This document shows, piece by piece, positions 10,520 to 21,315 of a stretch of DNA of 64,000 nucleotides. The position numbers and the translations under genes are program-made. Below the pieces are notes generated by a model. It had not been told where the DNA came from. It saw only the letters and a list, made by a program, of their open reading frames with translations, and made no database searches. This DNA is from Sympetrum striolatum. Taxonomy: Eukaryota > Arthropoda > Insecta > Odonata > Libellulidae. The stretch's first letter is position 1. The number at the start of each line of letters is the position of its first letter. The stretch is taken from NCBI GenBank assembly GCA_947579665.1, contig OX388350.1:84711152-84775151 (forward strand). The letters run 5' to 3'.

Positions 10520-10809
10520 CTGAAAAAGAATTAAGCACTTAGAGAATACTTTGAAAATAAGAAAAATAATACGAATGATGGTCAATGCATTTCAATTCAA
10601 TGCTATGACTTGTCACTCGATGAAAATACTACATAATGATATAGAAATGCAATTTTTCAACCTCACAAAAAATTTTCTCATATTTTTGGATCCGCATTAA
10701 ATTTGATGGTGTATTATTTTTGAGTAATTACAGTATATTGTGCTCATTATTTTTCAAATATCAACTCTTTCCTTACTTTAAATAAACTTTCCCAATAATT
10801 AAATTATGT

Positions 10810-10870
10810 GGCCAAGTAGGTAGAGCCTTCACTGAAAAACATCACAGACTCAATTCCCAGGACATTATGT
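10810..10870 (+). mobile_element. Possible degenerate tRNA-derived SINE head
   Basis: GGCCAAGTAGGTAGAGC resembles an A box and GACTCAATTCCC, about 37 bp on, resembles a B box. There is no clear tail, duplication or second copy. Weak. Confidence 0.3.
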
Positions 10871-12083
10871 TTTAGTGATAAAATAAGAAGACACTAGATT
10901 TAATCGGTGGCAGATATGTTTCAATTTTAAAGAAATAGTAGCATGGAAGTGAATATGCTGAGAATATATTAATATATGTGGTTCTACTAAGACTTGGCCT
11001 TCCTATGGGGCTATACTTAATGTATATGGATTCCTTATACAATTTTAAATGAGGCTTGATAGTTTAGTGTGACTTTCTCATAAAATATTTATTTCTCATT
11101 CTTGTCATAAACTGAGGTACTCTATTGGTGACTCAAAGAGTACTACGCTGGACAGATAAACATTCATGCAAAACGTGAAACTTATGTTTGAACTTTTTTC
11201 TTGTATAATAAGTTTAAGATAAGGGCCAATATTCTTAGGTGCAATGCTTCTAAAACAGCCATTCTATATATCCTTTTATTTCATGGTTTGTCAAGTTATT
11301 ATTAATTGTAATTACTGATAGCTAAATGACTAAGAGATGTGATAAATCAAATGATATTATCTATGTATGGTGATTGGGGTGTGCACTTTTATTTAATTTT
11401 TAATCATAGATAATACAATTTATAAATACAACTTATATTGCAAGAAGCATGATGAAAGTGCGCTGTTGGTTCAAATATGTATGAGGAAGTGAATACCAGT
11501 GTTTTCACTGAAAGCGTATTTTAGTTTAGATGAAACAAAGGTCTAATTTGTAGATGAGTGCTACTAAACTTCACATTTATTTTGGGAATAATTACATCTT
11601 GAGGCATTTACCTGCAATTATGCATACTTATCAGTTCAAAATCCTCTTTGCATAATTTATCAGTCATTATTTTAGGAGTTACCGAGTTACAATTTATGCC
11701 ATTTTTTTTACATGCATTGTGAATACTATTAGTTTTAAACTCACCAGCTTTGTACATAGTGCAGGATACTTTTCCTGATGAGGCACCAGTAAGGAAAAAA
11801 GAAACATTTTCCTTTATAGAATCATTTCATTATATTAGTAATCATTGCATCAATATGTTGCTTAAAGTTAGTAGAGAGAAAAAGTATTAGTTCAACAGAG
11901 GTATTCCCTACTGTTAGAGATTACTTCCCCTGGAAGGTACTTTCATTTTATTAATGGAATAAATTATTATACTCTTAATGAAATTAGTTATAAATTCCTC
12001 TGTTATTGATTCATATAATGATTTCAATGCTGAGTTTTCTCAAAATTTTAATATTGTTAGTAAATTATGAACAAATTCTGAAT
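10871..12083. other. Intron sequence without recognised features
   Basis: AT-rich intron of the FAM135-like gene, with no exon or repeat structure seen. Confidence 0.5.
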
Positions 12084-12085
12084 TA

Positions 12086-13620
12086 CCGTATATGCTGGCG
12101 TATAAGTCGACCTTTGAAGCCTAGACTGAAACCTGAAGAGACTATTTCTGGGAACTTCGATTTTTTTTAAGGAAATGTATATACGAGGGTGGTCTGAAAA
12201 GTTTCCAACCCCAGATTCTTCAGACATCTTCAGAACATTTTCAGAAACCTTGTCAAGTAATGTTGAAATGTCGGAAACTTTTTAGACCACCCATGTGCAT
12301 CCTGCGATTCTAGTTTTAAAAGGCCTAGTTGAAAGTAGATGTAACGTTGGTAATTTATTAAGGATCAATTATTTTCTGTGTATCCAAGCAGAATACATTG
12401 CACTTCGCTGATCTACGAATAATGTTTTCACAGCGACGAAGTTACTTGTGGTGTGCCCTGAAGGCAACCTGTACTTATTCTTCGGATTTACTTATTTTCC
12501 CATTTTATTCAATTGTTTTAAGTACTTATTAATGGATAAATCACTAACTCTGAATTCTATCCTTCGTATATACTACTCCCACAGAGAAAAACAGGGAAAA
12601 AGTATCATAAAGGTGCTGTGTTTTCCATTTACTCCATATGAGAGTATGGTTTTAAAGGGCGAGCTTGAGTGCTGCCATCTCGCGGCTGCCATCTCGCGGA
12701 TGCGGACATTAAGGGAGCCAAAAAATTTCAGCAGTTTCCAGTCCTATACTTTCTAAGTTCGTGCTCAAAAACCAGGGGTCGACTTATACACCGAACATGA
12801 AATTTAACCCTTTACCACTGAGAGGTAAATAGGTAATACTGCCTGCTTTATACTTGATGTACACAAACTCTCACAACTCACCACAATTAATTCTTACTGA
12901 AACTAATTTTTGGCAAGTCTAACTAACATGGATATCATATAAAATAATTTCATCACGAAACATAATTGTGTCCGAAAGTATGTTATGACATGTTTTTATA
13001 ATAAAAGAGTTAAATTAATAAACCATTTCCATATCTTTAATTAAATTTGACGTATATTTATTCTGCACAAATTATATTAATTTTTTCACATGTACTTTTA
13101 TTTTACAAAAATTAAATGTATATTTCGATGTTTTCTTTTTACAAAAGAAGATCAATAAGCACATCATGGTTTGTTTTTTTTTTAATATAATCGTTTTGAT
13201 TCGACTTAGCGTTAGGAGTTAATGGAAGTTGTTTTAGCAAGGGCAGTGATTTGACATTACCAAGTTATATTACCATTATTTCTATAATAAATTTTAATAA
13301 CATTGTGTTTCTGTTTCATAGTGCATTTTTATTTGTGTAGCTTGAGTGATACCAACAAAAGATACTTGTGCAATAGTTAAGCAGAGGCAAGAAGTTGACA
13401 TGGCAGCTTGAAAGAAACAATTCTAGCATCTTAATCTCATGTGTTAAATATTCCTTAAGCTATCGTATATTTATGGATATGGTAGTTTTCTTCCCATAAA
13501 ATAGAACTTGGGGAAAGTGGTGTTGCCTTATTTTTTGAGTCAACTTATAGGCTTAACATAGGCTAAAACCGAAATTCACCTCGAAATTTTACGGGTCGAC
13601 TTATACGCCGGCATATACGG
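12086..13620. mobile_element. 1.5-kb non-autonomous DNA transposon flanked by TA
   Basis: The terminal inverted repeats are about 27 bp: CCGTATATGCTGGCGTATAA continuing GTCGACC at the left, with its complement at the right (one mismatch). TA lies on both sides (12084-12085 and 13621-13622), as expected for Tc1/mariner/pogo-type transposition. A third related copy (GGTCGACTTATACACCGAACA) sits inside near 12776. No transposase frame is visible, and the 102-codon frame 12448-12756 matches nothing I know. It lies in a FAM135 intron. Confidence 0.8.
12183..12299. mobile_element. Mariner-like MITE nested in the TA-flanked element
   Basis: Inverted ends share GGGTGGTCTGAAAAGTTTCC (12188-12206) and GGAAACTTTTTAGACCACCC (12273-12292). 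These resemble mariner-type termini. The element is about 117 bp and non-coding, inserted inside 12086-13620. Confidence 0.65.
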
Positions 13621-13936
13621 TAATTAATCAGGATATAATAGATTCAATTGGCAAATAGCTTGAGTAAACGAAAATTTGTTAGTATGATAAATTTAAAGTT
13701 GATTTTTCTTAGAGTTTAAATCCATGTTAATTTCAATAACTTTTAAACACTTGAGAATAAAGAAGAATATATTTGTACAAAAATTTATAGCATTAGTTTT
13801 TATTAGTTTTCTTTACACAGGTTTAAGGATCCTATTTTAAAGTCCAGAACACTTGGATGCCTTTCTAAAATTAAATTCCATATCAAAATGAAAGATGATT
13901 TCCTGCAGTGGATATCCAGATGGTTTTCTTACTTAC

Positions 13937-14181
13937 TTAATGTATGGTTGATGCAGCGCTACCAGAGTGGCATGGACAGTTATTGTAATGGCTGCCAAAT
14001 GGAAGTAGTCAAATAAAACTGGAAGATGATAGTGAAGACCTTTCGTAGGTAAGAAGCGTAATAAAAGTGTCCTTCCAGAGACACAAGTGATTGAGCTGTG
14101 TTGCTCTGGTCCAAAAGTTTGCTCTGTGAACCAAAGTTCAACTTGAAGTTGAAAATCTGCCCTTTCTAATGTTTCTTCAAT
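13937..14181 (-). CDS. FAM135-like gene, internal coding exon 3 of those seen
   Basis: A 245-bp exon of 81 codons plus two bases. The acceptor is TTTCTTACAG and the donor is ATTAA/GTAAGT at 13937/13936. Using the next GTAAG would add an in-frame TAA. The peptide starts IEETLERADFQLQVELWFTE, and its core reads SGRTLLLRFLPTKGLHYHLP, VLFDYFHLAAITITVHATLV, ALHQPYI. The FQL-x-L-x-FT, GLHxHxPVxFDYFHL and HATLVALHQP signatures are those of the conserved N-terminal DUF3657 region of FAM135. This exon is the strongest single piece of family evidence. Confidence 0.93.
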
Positions 14182-15254
14182 CTGTAAGAAATAGCAGAGA
14201 GTTAAATTAATTTGTAATTTATGGCACAGCTGATCTTTAATGGAAAAAATATTGCGTAAATATTGAGGGTCGCAGGTTATTGTAAAGCAGTTCTAGAACA
14301 GTGTCGTTTACTTTTGATATTGACGGAAGAGCTGATTATGACAATGAGATGAAATCAATAAAAAAGTATGAAATTTATTTCATTAGGTACGTCAGATATT
14401 TTTCCATTAAGGAAAAGAAAATTTCAACTTTTACAATAGTGTGTCTTAGCAATTAACCTAACATACGTTGTTCTAGCTTATGTGTCAACCCTATAATCAT
14501 TTACAATATCTATAAAGTTGAAATTTAAACCAAATAATGATGATATTTGCATGCTTCTGATACTTGGACCAGGTTTAAATTTTTTTGTTGATAACAATTA
14601 TGTTTAATCTCAGTTAATTTTGGAGCACTAAATCATGTGTTATGATGCATATTATTAGCATTGCTAATTATGGTTATGGCTTTCTTGTGTATATTTTACT
14701 GAAAACTTGTATTTAATGGTACACCTGCAACTATTATACAATGTATATACTATTATAATGAACCATGGTTTTTCTAATCAGAAAAGCTAATAATCTTGGC
14801 AAAATGAAAAATATCATAAATTCAAGTTTGCCTAAAAAGTTAAGTTGTTATTATGTCTTTTACCACATATTTCACATCATTATCATTATGGAAATAACAT
14901 CTAATGAATTATCATAAGAAAATGGGAAGTTTTCATCTAAAATTAGACTACCCATATTTGTTTTGTATGGTTATGATTTACCTAAAAGAAAGAATAATCT
15001 AAAATACAACCAAGAGGAAGGCTATTTTATAATTAAGATATTGATAATTTTAGTGGAGAAAGAGCTTAATTTCCTTACTAACATAACAGAAAATAAGCTA
15101 TAGGAGGACCATATCTCTTACTTGTTCTGTGTGTGTACAATATGAAATTTTATTGTAGGCATTATGAATGGTACACATTAAAACATTAGTGGATATGAAT
15201 GCATGGAAATGACCTCTAGAAAAGGAGCTTGAAATAAAGTGGTGGGTTACTAAC

Positions 15255-15397
15255 CTTGTGGCTGTCCACTAAAATATGAGCTCGGAAGGTAACTACATCA
15301 TCTAAAAGCACCTCTTCATTGCGGTAGAGTATCTGGAAAGTCTTACTCACTCCAAAACCATTTACGACACAGGCAGGAAAAACAAGTTCTTTACCCA
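15255..15397 (-). CDS. FAM135-like gene, internal coding exon 2 of those seen
   Basis: A 143-bp exon. The acceptor is TTCTGCTTCTTCCAG and the donor is CACAAG/GTTAGT at 15255/15254. Two bases complete a Leu codon from the previous exon, and 47 codons follow, ending in phase 0. The peptide contains KELVFPACVVNGFGVSKTFQ, then ILYRNEEVLLDDVVTFRAHI, then LVDSHK. The SKTFQILYRNEE motif followed by a defined [F/V]RxHxLxD segment is characteristic of FAM135 N-termini. The intron to the next exon is 1073 bp. Confidence 0.93.
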
Positions 15398-15950
15398 CTG
15401 GAAGAAGCAGAAGAAAATTGTTTGAACATGAATAAAATAAAAATTACTTTAAAAAATTATAACTTAAGAATGGCTTTAATGAAATGCAATAAAGATACTT
15501 TACTAAGATCGTATTTAATAATAATTTTAAGATAATACTATGAAAAATATATACGATGCATTAATTGATAAAAATACAGGTACAAATTTTCTTAGAAAAA
15601 ATTATAAATTTTTAATATTTTAAATTGCAAAGAAATAATTGCAGTAAATTTTGTAAATGCAATCCTGCAGCTGTGAAAGATACTAAGGAATTTTAGTTTT
15701 CAGCTGCAGCCAGGAGAAGCCAAGAAAAGATATTACAAAAACGTTCAAAGGAAGTTGCAAGGGGTAGCAACTAATTTTCAGGCTAGCTAAATATTTGAAG
15801 GAACTTTCAGAGAATAATAGAAATTGATCTTGAATACCAATACTAATGATCATAAAAAGAGAATGAAACCTATATAAGTTCATCCAATTTTTCAATTGAT
15901 GTTATAGGAAGGAAATTAAATGGATATGAAGAGTAATATGTCATACTCAC

Positions 15951-16030
15951 ATTGATTGCGAGCTAAATTCACCTCCACTTTGACTGGAAGTTTAGGGGAG
16001 ACTCTGAGTGCAGTCCGGACTTGGTAAAAC
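15951..16030 (-). CDS. FAM135-like gene, most upstream coding exon seen
   Basis: An 80-bp exon. The acceptor is CTATTTTCAG, with the first exonic base at 16030. The donor is CAAT/GTGAGT at 15951/15950. One base completes a codon, then FYQVRTALRVSPKLPVKVEV NLARNQ follows. It matches the GFYQIRTxLKVSPRxP segment near the N-terminus of FAM135A/B. About 20-25 residues, including the start codon, must lie in an exon further upstream that I could not find in the window. FAM135 proteins carry an N-terminal DUF3657 region and a C-terminal DUF676 serine-hydrolase-like fold. Their cellular role is poorly defined. I could not confirm the hydrolase part here. Confidence 0.9.
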
Positions 16031-16770
16031 CTGAAAATAGAAAGACACTTTATTGAGTATTTTCTCATTCATCCTTGTCATTCTCTTATCAATAATTAGA
16101 TACATTAAATACGATGACCGCATGCTACTTGCTTCTGAAGAACACTTTGAACTTTTACTCATGTATTTTACATGCACAAACCCCTATAAAATCCAGTAAT
16201 ATAGGCAGTACAGCTGGATATATGATGTTCTCTCGACACTTAAGTTAGCACATACATATAGGATTACAAAACAAAAAAAACATGCTTATCTTTAAGTAGA
16301 TTACTCGTTAAATAATTATAATATTTTCATTGCAAATTAATTTTCTATTTCATGCCTATTCCTTCGTTGTTACAACATAAGAAATACTTAAAAAGAAGTC
16401 TTTCATATTTGCCCACAGAAGAACTGTAAAATCTGAGATAGATCGACCTGACTTGAATAAGAACTGTAACTCATTGCATGCATATCATTTTTTATGAATT
16501 AAAGATAAAAATTACAATACAAAAACACATTTAATCCTTATGCAGAGATAGTCATGATGATGTAAATACATCTTCAAACATATTCAAGTAATGAAATTAT
16601 TCTGCAATATCTTTCATCATAATGAGCGGAAAGTTTCTACTGATTTTGAATAAATGTTGCTATGGTAAATTTCTAGAAATTTACCATTACTATTTCATAA
16701 TTTAAATGAAAAATAACAGAGACAAGTTGTGTTGTCAGAATTAGATTGTCACACATTTTTAGTATAACCT
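16031..16770. other. Probable first visible FAM135 intron, no features
   Basis: AT-rich sequence upstream of the acceptor at 16031. I found no candidate start-codon exon. Confidence 0.5.
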
Positions 16771-17014
16771 ACCCAGGATCCAGGGGGTGGTCCTGGGGGT
16801 CCGGACCCCCCCCAAAATATCACTTTTGCCTATTTTTTGAAAATGAAACTCGAATAACACAAATAAAACACAATTTATTAAGCAATCTCTAGCGAAAAAA
16901 TTCGAGTTTGTCTAACAAAATTTTAACGTCACGTTTTGTGAAAGCCGAAATATCTTCTATTTTTTAATTTTTCGATCGGACCCCCCCCAAAAATTTTTTC
17001 TAGATCCGTACCTG
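16771..17014. repeat. C/G-tract repeat with imperfect inverted ends (MITE-like)
   Basis: Starts ACCCAGGATCCAGGGGG and soon has GTCCGGACCCCCCCC. It ends GATCGGACCCCCCCC, an A/T run, then CTAGATCCGTACCTG. GGATCYAG and the GGACCCCCCCC runs recur near both ends. No duplication or coding frame was seen. Confidence 0.5.
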
Positions 17015-17670
17015 CTCTAGAGCTATTCACTTATATAACATCAAATTGAATACCGCCAATGCAATGCGTAATACGCTTTCTGTTATTCGTTATTAGCTTT
17101 TATAGAATTTCGTAGTTCGTTTATTAGAATCGCGCAAGTTACGCAAGTTCAATTTTAAGATTCAAATTGTACCAAGTTGACGACTTTGGATTACGTGTGA
17201 TTACCAAACAGATTTTGAACGCTCTTATAGCTGGATAAATTACAACGAAAGTGTATACAATTTTCTATCAAGTGAACTTCTCTGAAAATTGTAATAATTA
17301 TCTTAAACATTGAAATTGGTGTTGGAACAACAAGTTTACGACTACAAACTTTGAAGGATGAAAGAATTTCTTATGAAGGCAAATATCCCAGGAAAGGAAA
17401 AGGTAAGTAAAACTATAAGCTCATGTCTATAATTTACATTTAATCTACTCTGAAATGGAAAGCATATGATTGCTTTATCACCTTTTTATCTAAATACTAG
17501 ATTATTTCTTGTAAAAATGGCCCAAGTTTGAATGGAAGTTCATTATTATCTAATTTTGCAATATTAATTAAAACTGTAAACGATTAAAATTGATTTCGCA
17601 TGAATTTCTTATGGTAAAAATTTAACTCGTCGGGAATTGAACCGGATACTAAGGTGTATGCATATAATAA

Positions 17671-18168
17671 AGCTGGGTTTACACATGCAATGATTACTGG
17701 CGCCAGTTGTTTGAAAGTTAACTCGCGCCACTGATACTAGCGCCAGTTAACGTTCACACAGGTTCACACACATTTCAAGAATTTTTAACTGGCGTAGTAT
17801 TAAACATGTAAATTGAGATCCTTCGCGCGTATATTGATGTCGATAAGGGCCGTTATCAATTATAAGAGCAAATGTTTGGAAGGACTGTGATTTTAGAACC
17901 TCATGATGACTCGATGGGTTAAAATTATTTGTTCAAATGAACGTTTTTTCATGAAAATTCAGACTGTAATTTTTCTGCTGCCACTCCTGTGATGGAGTTA
18001 TACAAAGTGACGGCTTCGGCGCTGGATTATATGCACAGTAATGGGTCGATTGATTAGGCAAGTTGAAAGATGCGAAGGAAAACAGAGTGGGGGAAGTCTA
18101 CTACTACTAAGTTGAACTCCATTCTACTTTTACTGGCGCCAGTAATCATTGCATGTGCGAACCCAGGT
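17671..18168. mobile_element. 498-bp MITE with 37-bp terminal inverted repeats
   Basis: The left end reads AGCTGGGTTTACACATGCAA then TGATTACTGGCGCCAGT. The right end is its complement with three or four differences. A further GGCGCCAGT-like copy lies near 17742. Flanking triplets TAA and TAC hint at a PIF/Harbinger-type 3-bp target, but do not match exactly. No coding frame. Confidence 0.75.
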
Positions 18169-18352
18169 TACACAGAAGTCTCTTTTCTGCTGGGCGTCAT
18201 TTTTTAATAATGACTTGGCTGGGACCGGCACCAAGGTCTCCTTCTAAATGGGCAGGTGTTCTAACCATTAAACTACCGAGCCACGTTCTTTTCACTTATG
18301 TAAACGGGACTTTTAAGTCAGCAGCAAGGCAGTTCAAAGCAGCAGTGCTCCC

Positions 18353-18489
18353 AGGCTCCCGGATAGTCATGTGGACAGCGCGTTTGCCTTTGGTGAAAGC
18401 GGTCCCGGGTTCGATTCCCGGTGGGAGCCAATGTGCGAAATGACCTAAGCTGTCGAAGCACTTTTAACAATACTACTACTACTACTACT
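18353..18489 (+). mobile_element. tRNA-derived SINE, copy 2 (young, with target duplication)
   Basis: The tRNA-like head pairs GGCTCCC (18354-18360) with GGGAGCC (18423-18429) and carries a TΨC-like arm CCCGGGTTCGATTCCCGG containing a perfect B box. A 45-bp unrelated body and an (ACT)n tail follow. The 12-bp duplication AGCAGTGCTCCC flanks it at 18341-18352 and 18490-18501, which proves insertion. It is shared with the copy at 1194. It is not a functional tRNA gene: the anticodon arm does not fold well and the body is transposed with it. Confidence 0.88.
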
Positions 18490-18612
18490 AGCAGTGCTCC
18501 CCGTAGTGGCGCCACCTGAGGTCCTCGCTGTTACAACTTACACTCAAAGCAATATTATGAGCCATCCCTTATATATTATGAGTTATCCCTTACAGGAAAT
18601 TCAACGAATACT

Positions 18613-18798
18613 GGAATTTAAATTTATCTTAGCACAGGAGTGCGAATTAACCCAAAGTTGTGCAAGAATTGAAAAATAGTGAGTAATAAATAGTAAAAAT
18701 AATAGAATACTAGTTTCAGCCAAGCCATTATTTTTCATTTCTTATGCAGACTTGGGTTAATTCGCACGCTTTCCTGTGCTAAGATAAATTTCGATTCC
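18613..18798. repeat. Foldback repeat, two ~57-bp arms
   Basis: The left arm (18613-18668) contains AAATTTATCTTAGCACAGGA and GCGAATTAACCCAA. The right arm (18739-18798) is its complement with a few indels. A spacer of about 70 bp separates them. Transcribed, it would form a long hairpin. The origin is probably a MITE. Confidence 0.7.
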
Positions 18799-18799
18799 A

Positions 18800-19967
18800 T
18801 CATTAATTTCATCATAATATTAAGTTTGTAAATTGAATTGGAGTTGCATATTCTGGTCCTCGTTCTAGCATATACGCCCACGCTCAAACTAATAAGATAC
18901 CTGAACTGCCCGCTGATTTTCAACGGGAAATAAACATTTATAAATTCCATAATATTAGGTGGCCCAGTTTATACAGGCTATTTCAAGGGTATCCAACCTT
19001 TGTCCAACTCTGATCGAAATATTTTTGTAAAACCAATTCATGGTGACAAAACCATTCTTAAGTCAACCATGGAAATTCAAATACACGTGTAGCTGATAGA
19101 TATTTGAAATAGAATAGCATCATTTTGTTTTTAACATATATAATTTTTGTTTTCATCAATGGTACAACGAGCTTGCATATTATTGGACTCCGTGGACAAG
19201 ATTCCAGTAAACCTCCGTACGAAAATGTAATTGTCAAATCGTTAAATTAATTGTATACCTGCTGTATGGTAGTTCGTTGTTGTATTATGTGGGAACTAAT
19301 TAACGATTAATGTTAGATTTGTAATAGATTAAAACGACCCGTAAAATTGATTACAAAGCGATTGAAACATAAGCTCCTAAAATAAGTTGCTTGCAATTGT
19401 AACAAAAATATGCAATACTAAAAGTTAGCAAGTTAATGGAAAAAAATCACGTTTAGTGTATTGTACCTGTATCTATTTATTTATTTGCCAATTGTATTTA
19501 TTTCATTCGACATTGCATGATTATTTTACAGCAGTATAAATATCGATATCAAAAGTTTTTAGTGCCATTTTTAGAAAACGTGTAATGGTATTTTTCTTTC
19601 GGCGCCTTTTAGACAGCTCCTTTAATTGGTAAAAACTACGCCTTTGGGTCTTTCAATGGCTAAAATTTGCGGGATTGCGAAAAGGGAATTGAAAACGATT
19701 TGGTTGAGAGATTCCCTTTCCCAATGTCTTGTTTTCCAAGATCGGCATTTTCCCCTAATTCGTCCTCTCTTTGCATCGGCGCCGACTGCTATTCTTCTGG
19801 ATAAAGCGATGGGCGTCGACCTTTAAACGCATCCTGCTTTTACAGCGGAAGCCCTTTGAGTCCACTCTTTTCACCAGTCCGTCTTCATTAATTGCTAGCT
19901 TCAAACGAGATGAGGCTTCCGTTCAAGGCTCTCTCGCGATCCAAGCGAACTTCCCCCGGGTCGGTAT
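18800..19967. other. Non-coding stretch, moderately GC-rich after 19,580
   Basis: I recognised no gene. About 19,580-19,960 has higher GC and several short open frames on the plus strand without similarity to known domains. Confidence 0.4.
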
Positions 19968-20212
19968 CTCACAGGTAGTGAGGCTTACCGCGTAAGATGA
20001 GGAGTGAGGTAGTTTGAAACCACTTCCTTTAGTTCGGCAGAATTCTGTGATCGAATCAGATCGACGTGAGTGCAACACAATGAACTACACCATTCGCGAC
20101 TGGGATGAATTCAGCACAACTCACACCTCGGTGGCGTTCTTTCCGCCATTTTCATGAACAAGGCTGTAACTAGATTAAATAAAAAATACATTTTTCACTA
20201 TCCTATATCGAA
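19968..20212 (+). repeat. GAGGAGTGAGGTAG repeat family, copy A
   Basis: Carries the family head TGAGGCTTAC then GATGAGGAGTGAGGTAGTTTG, and the family tail GGCTGTAACTAGATTAAAT followed by ACTATCCT. The family is unclassified. Plus orientation is defined here as reading GAGGAGTGAGGTAG on the given strand. Confidence 0.65.
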
Positions 20213-20699
20213 ATGGAAACAAAGAGTTTTTCGCTAAGCAAGTTTTGATAGAACGAAAGATAAAATGTGAATCAAAACGTAACGGAAGCCAGGGGGTGAG
20301 GATTGGAGGTCGCAGATATTCAAGATGAAGATGCTGAATACGAAGATTTGAAAGAATTCCAAACGAAAACAAGGATAATGTAGCAATTAGAAAATCAGTC
20401 AAATGAAACAGAGATCTTCGAAATTGTTTGTTTACTCTATCGCCGTTGTCATGGCAGTGACTGCCGTCAATATCAACGGTGTTATGCGGCGGAATATATG
20501 TAATTGTAATCACGCTTCAGAAAATTATAAAATTGTCTATTTCCTTGCGAAACGGCAAATTACAAAATTGGTACATGTAATCATCTTTCGTTAGAGCTGG
20601 ACTCCAGATTGCTGTAAACATTATTTTTTTTAACGAATACATCAAAAACGGGGAAAATCGGAATTAAGCCGTGAAAGGTGAAGGTCTGAAAAGGATTCA

Positions 20700-20955
20700 T
20701 TTTTGGAATATTTTTCATTTGTACAGGATAGAGTATCTTTTATTTACTTATGTATTATGTTGTTTATGACTCTGATGATAAAAATGGTAACGAGCTATGA
20801 GAGATGCTGAATAATGATATTAGGTTTTCTCCTTGCGGAATTCTACGATAAGTGCTACTTGTGGAGTAATTTTGCTTCAGTTGCGTGAACTTGGTCTTCT
20901 CATTAGTTCGGATAGCAAGGGCTACATCTTAAACTACCTCACCCCTCTGACTGTG
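20700..20955 (-). repeat. GAGGAGTGAGGTAG repeat family, copy B
   Basis: Inverted copy. The tail CATTTGTACAGGATAGAG comes first, then GAGCTATGAGAGATGCTGAATAAT, the subfamily segment CTACGATAAGTGCTACTTGTG, and a degenerate head AACTACCTCACCCCTC. It lies head to head with copy C. Confidence 0.6.
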
Positions 20956-21002
20956 AAGTATTCGGTCCGAAGGTTGGTTGATACTTCACCCTCTCAAACA
21001 TT

Positions 21003-21315
21003 AACTACCAAGAGCTGGTGAGGAGGGATGAGGCTTGACAGGAAAGATGAGGAGTGAGGTAGTTTGCCCTTGCTTTCCTCACTGAGCTGTAAGCGGAACA
21101 TGTCCATGCAAGTGAAACACAATGACTGTACGATTGACACTTTCCTTGGCTTTTCATATGGAGAGACCTTGATCAGTACTTTTAATTATTCCCTCATGCC
21201 TCAGTAGCTTTCGTGTCATCAAGATCAAGACTGTAACAAAAGTAAATGAAAAATACCTTTTTTCCAACCAGTGTACAATGAAAAATAATTATCCATTTGC
21301 ATTAGGTATCAGGAC
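21003..21315 (+). repeat. GAGGAGTGAGGTAG repeat family, copy C (near full length)
   Basis: Runs from ACTACCAAGAGCTGG through GATGAGGAGTGAGGTAGTTTG, CTTTCCTCACTGAGC, AAGCGGAACATGTCCATGC, CCTCAGTAGCTTTCGTGTCA and the end GGTATCAGG. It is one of the two most complete copies and is useful as a reference for the family. Confidence 0.75.

Noticed and set aside
17359..17402. Short plus-strand first exon (ATG to AAG/GTAAGT)
   Set aside because: The donor is good, but I found no downstream exon or similarity. Fourteen codons are too few to support a gene.
18354..18430. Functional tRNA gene
   Set aside because: The acceptor and T arms fold, but the anticodon arm does not, and the same sequence with an attached body and triplet tail recurs at 1194 with transposition marks.
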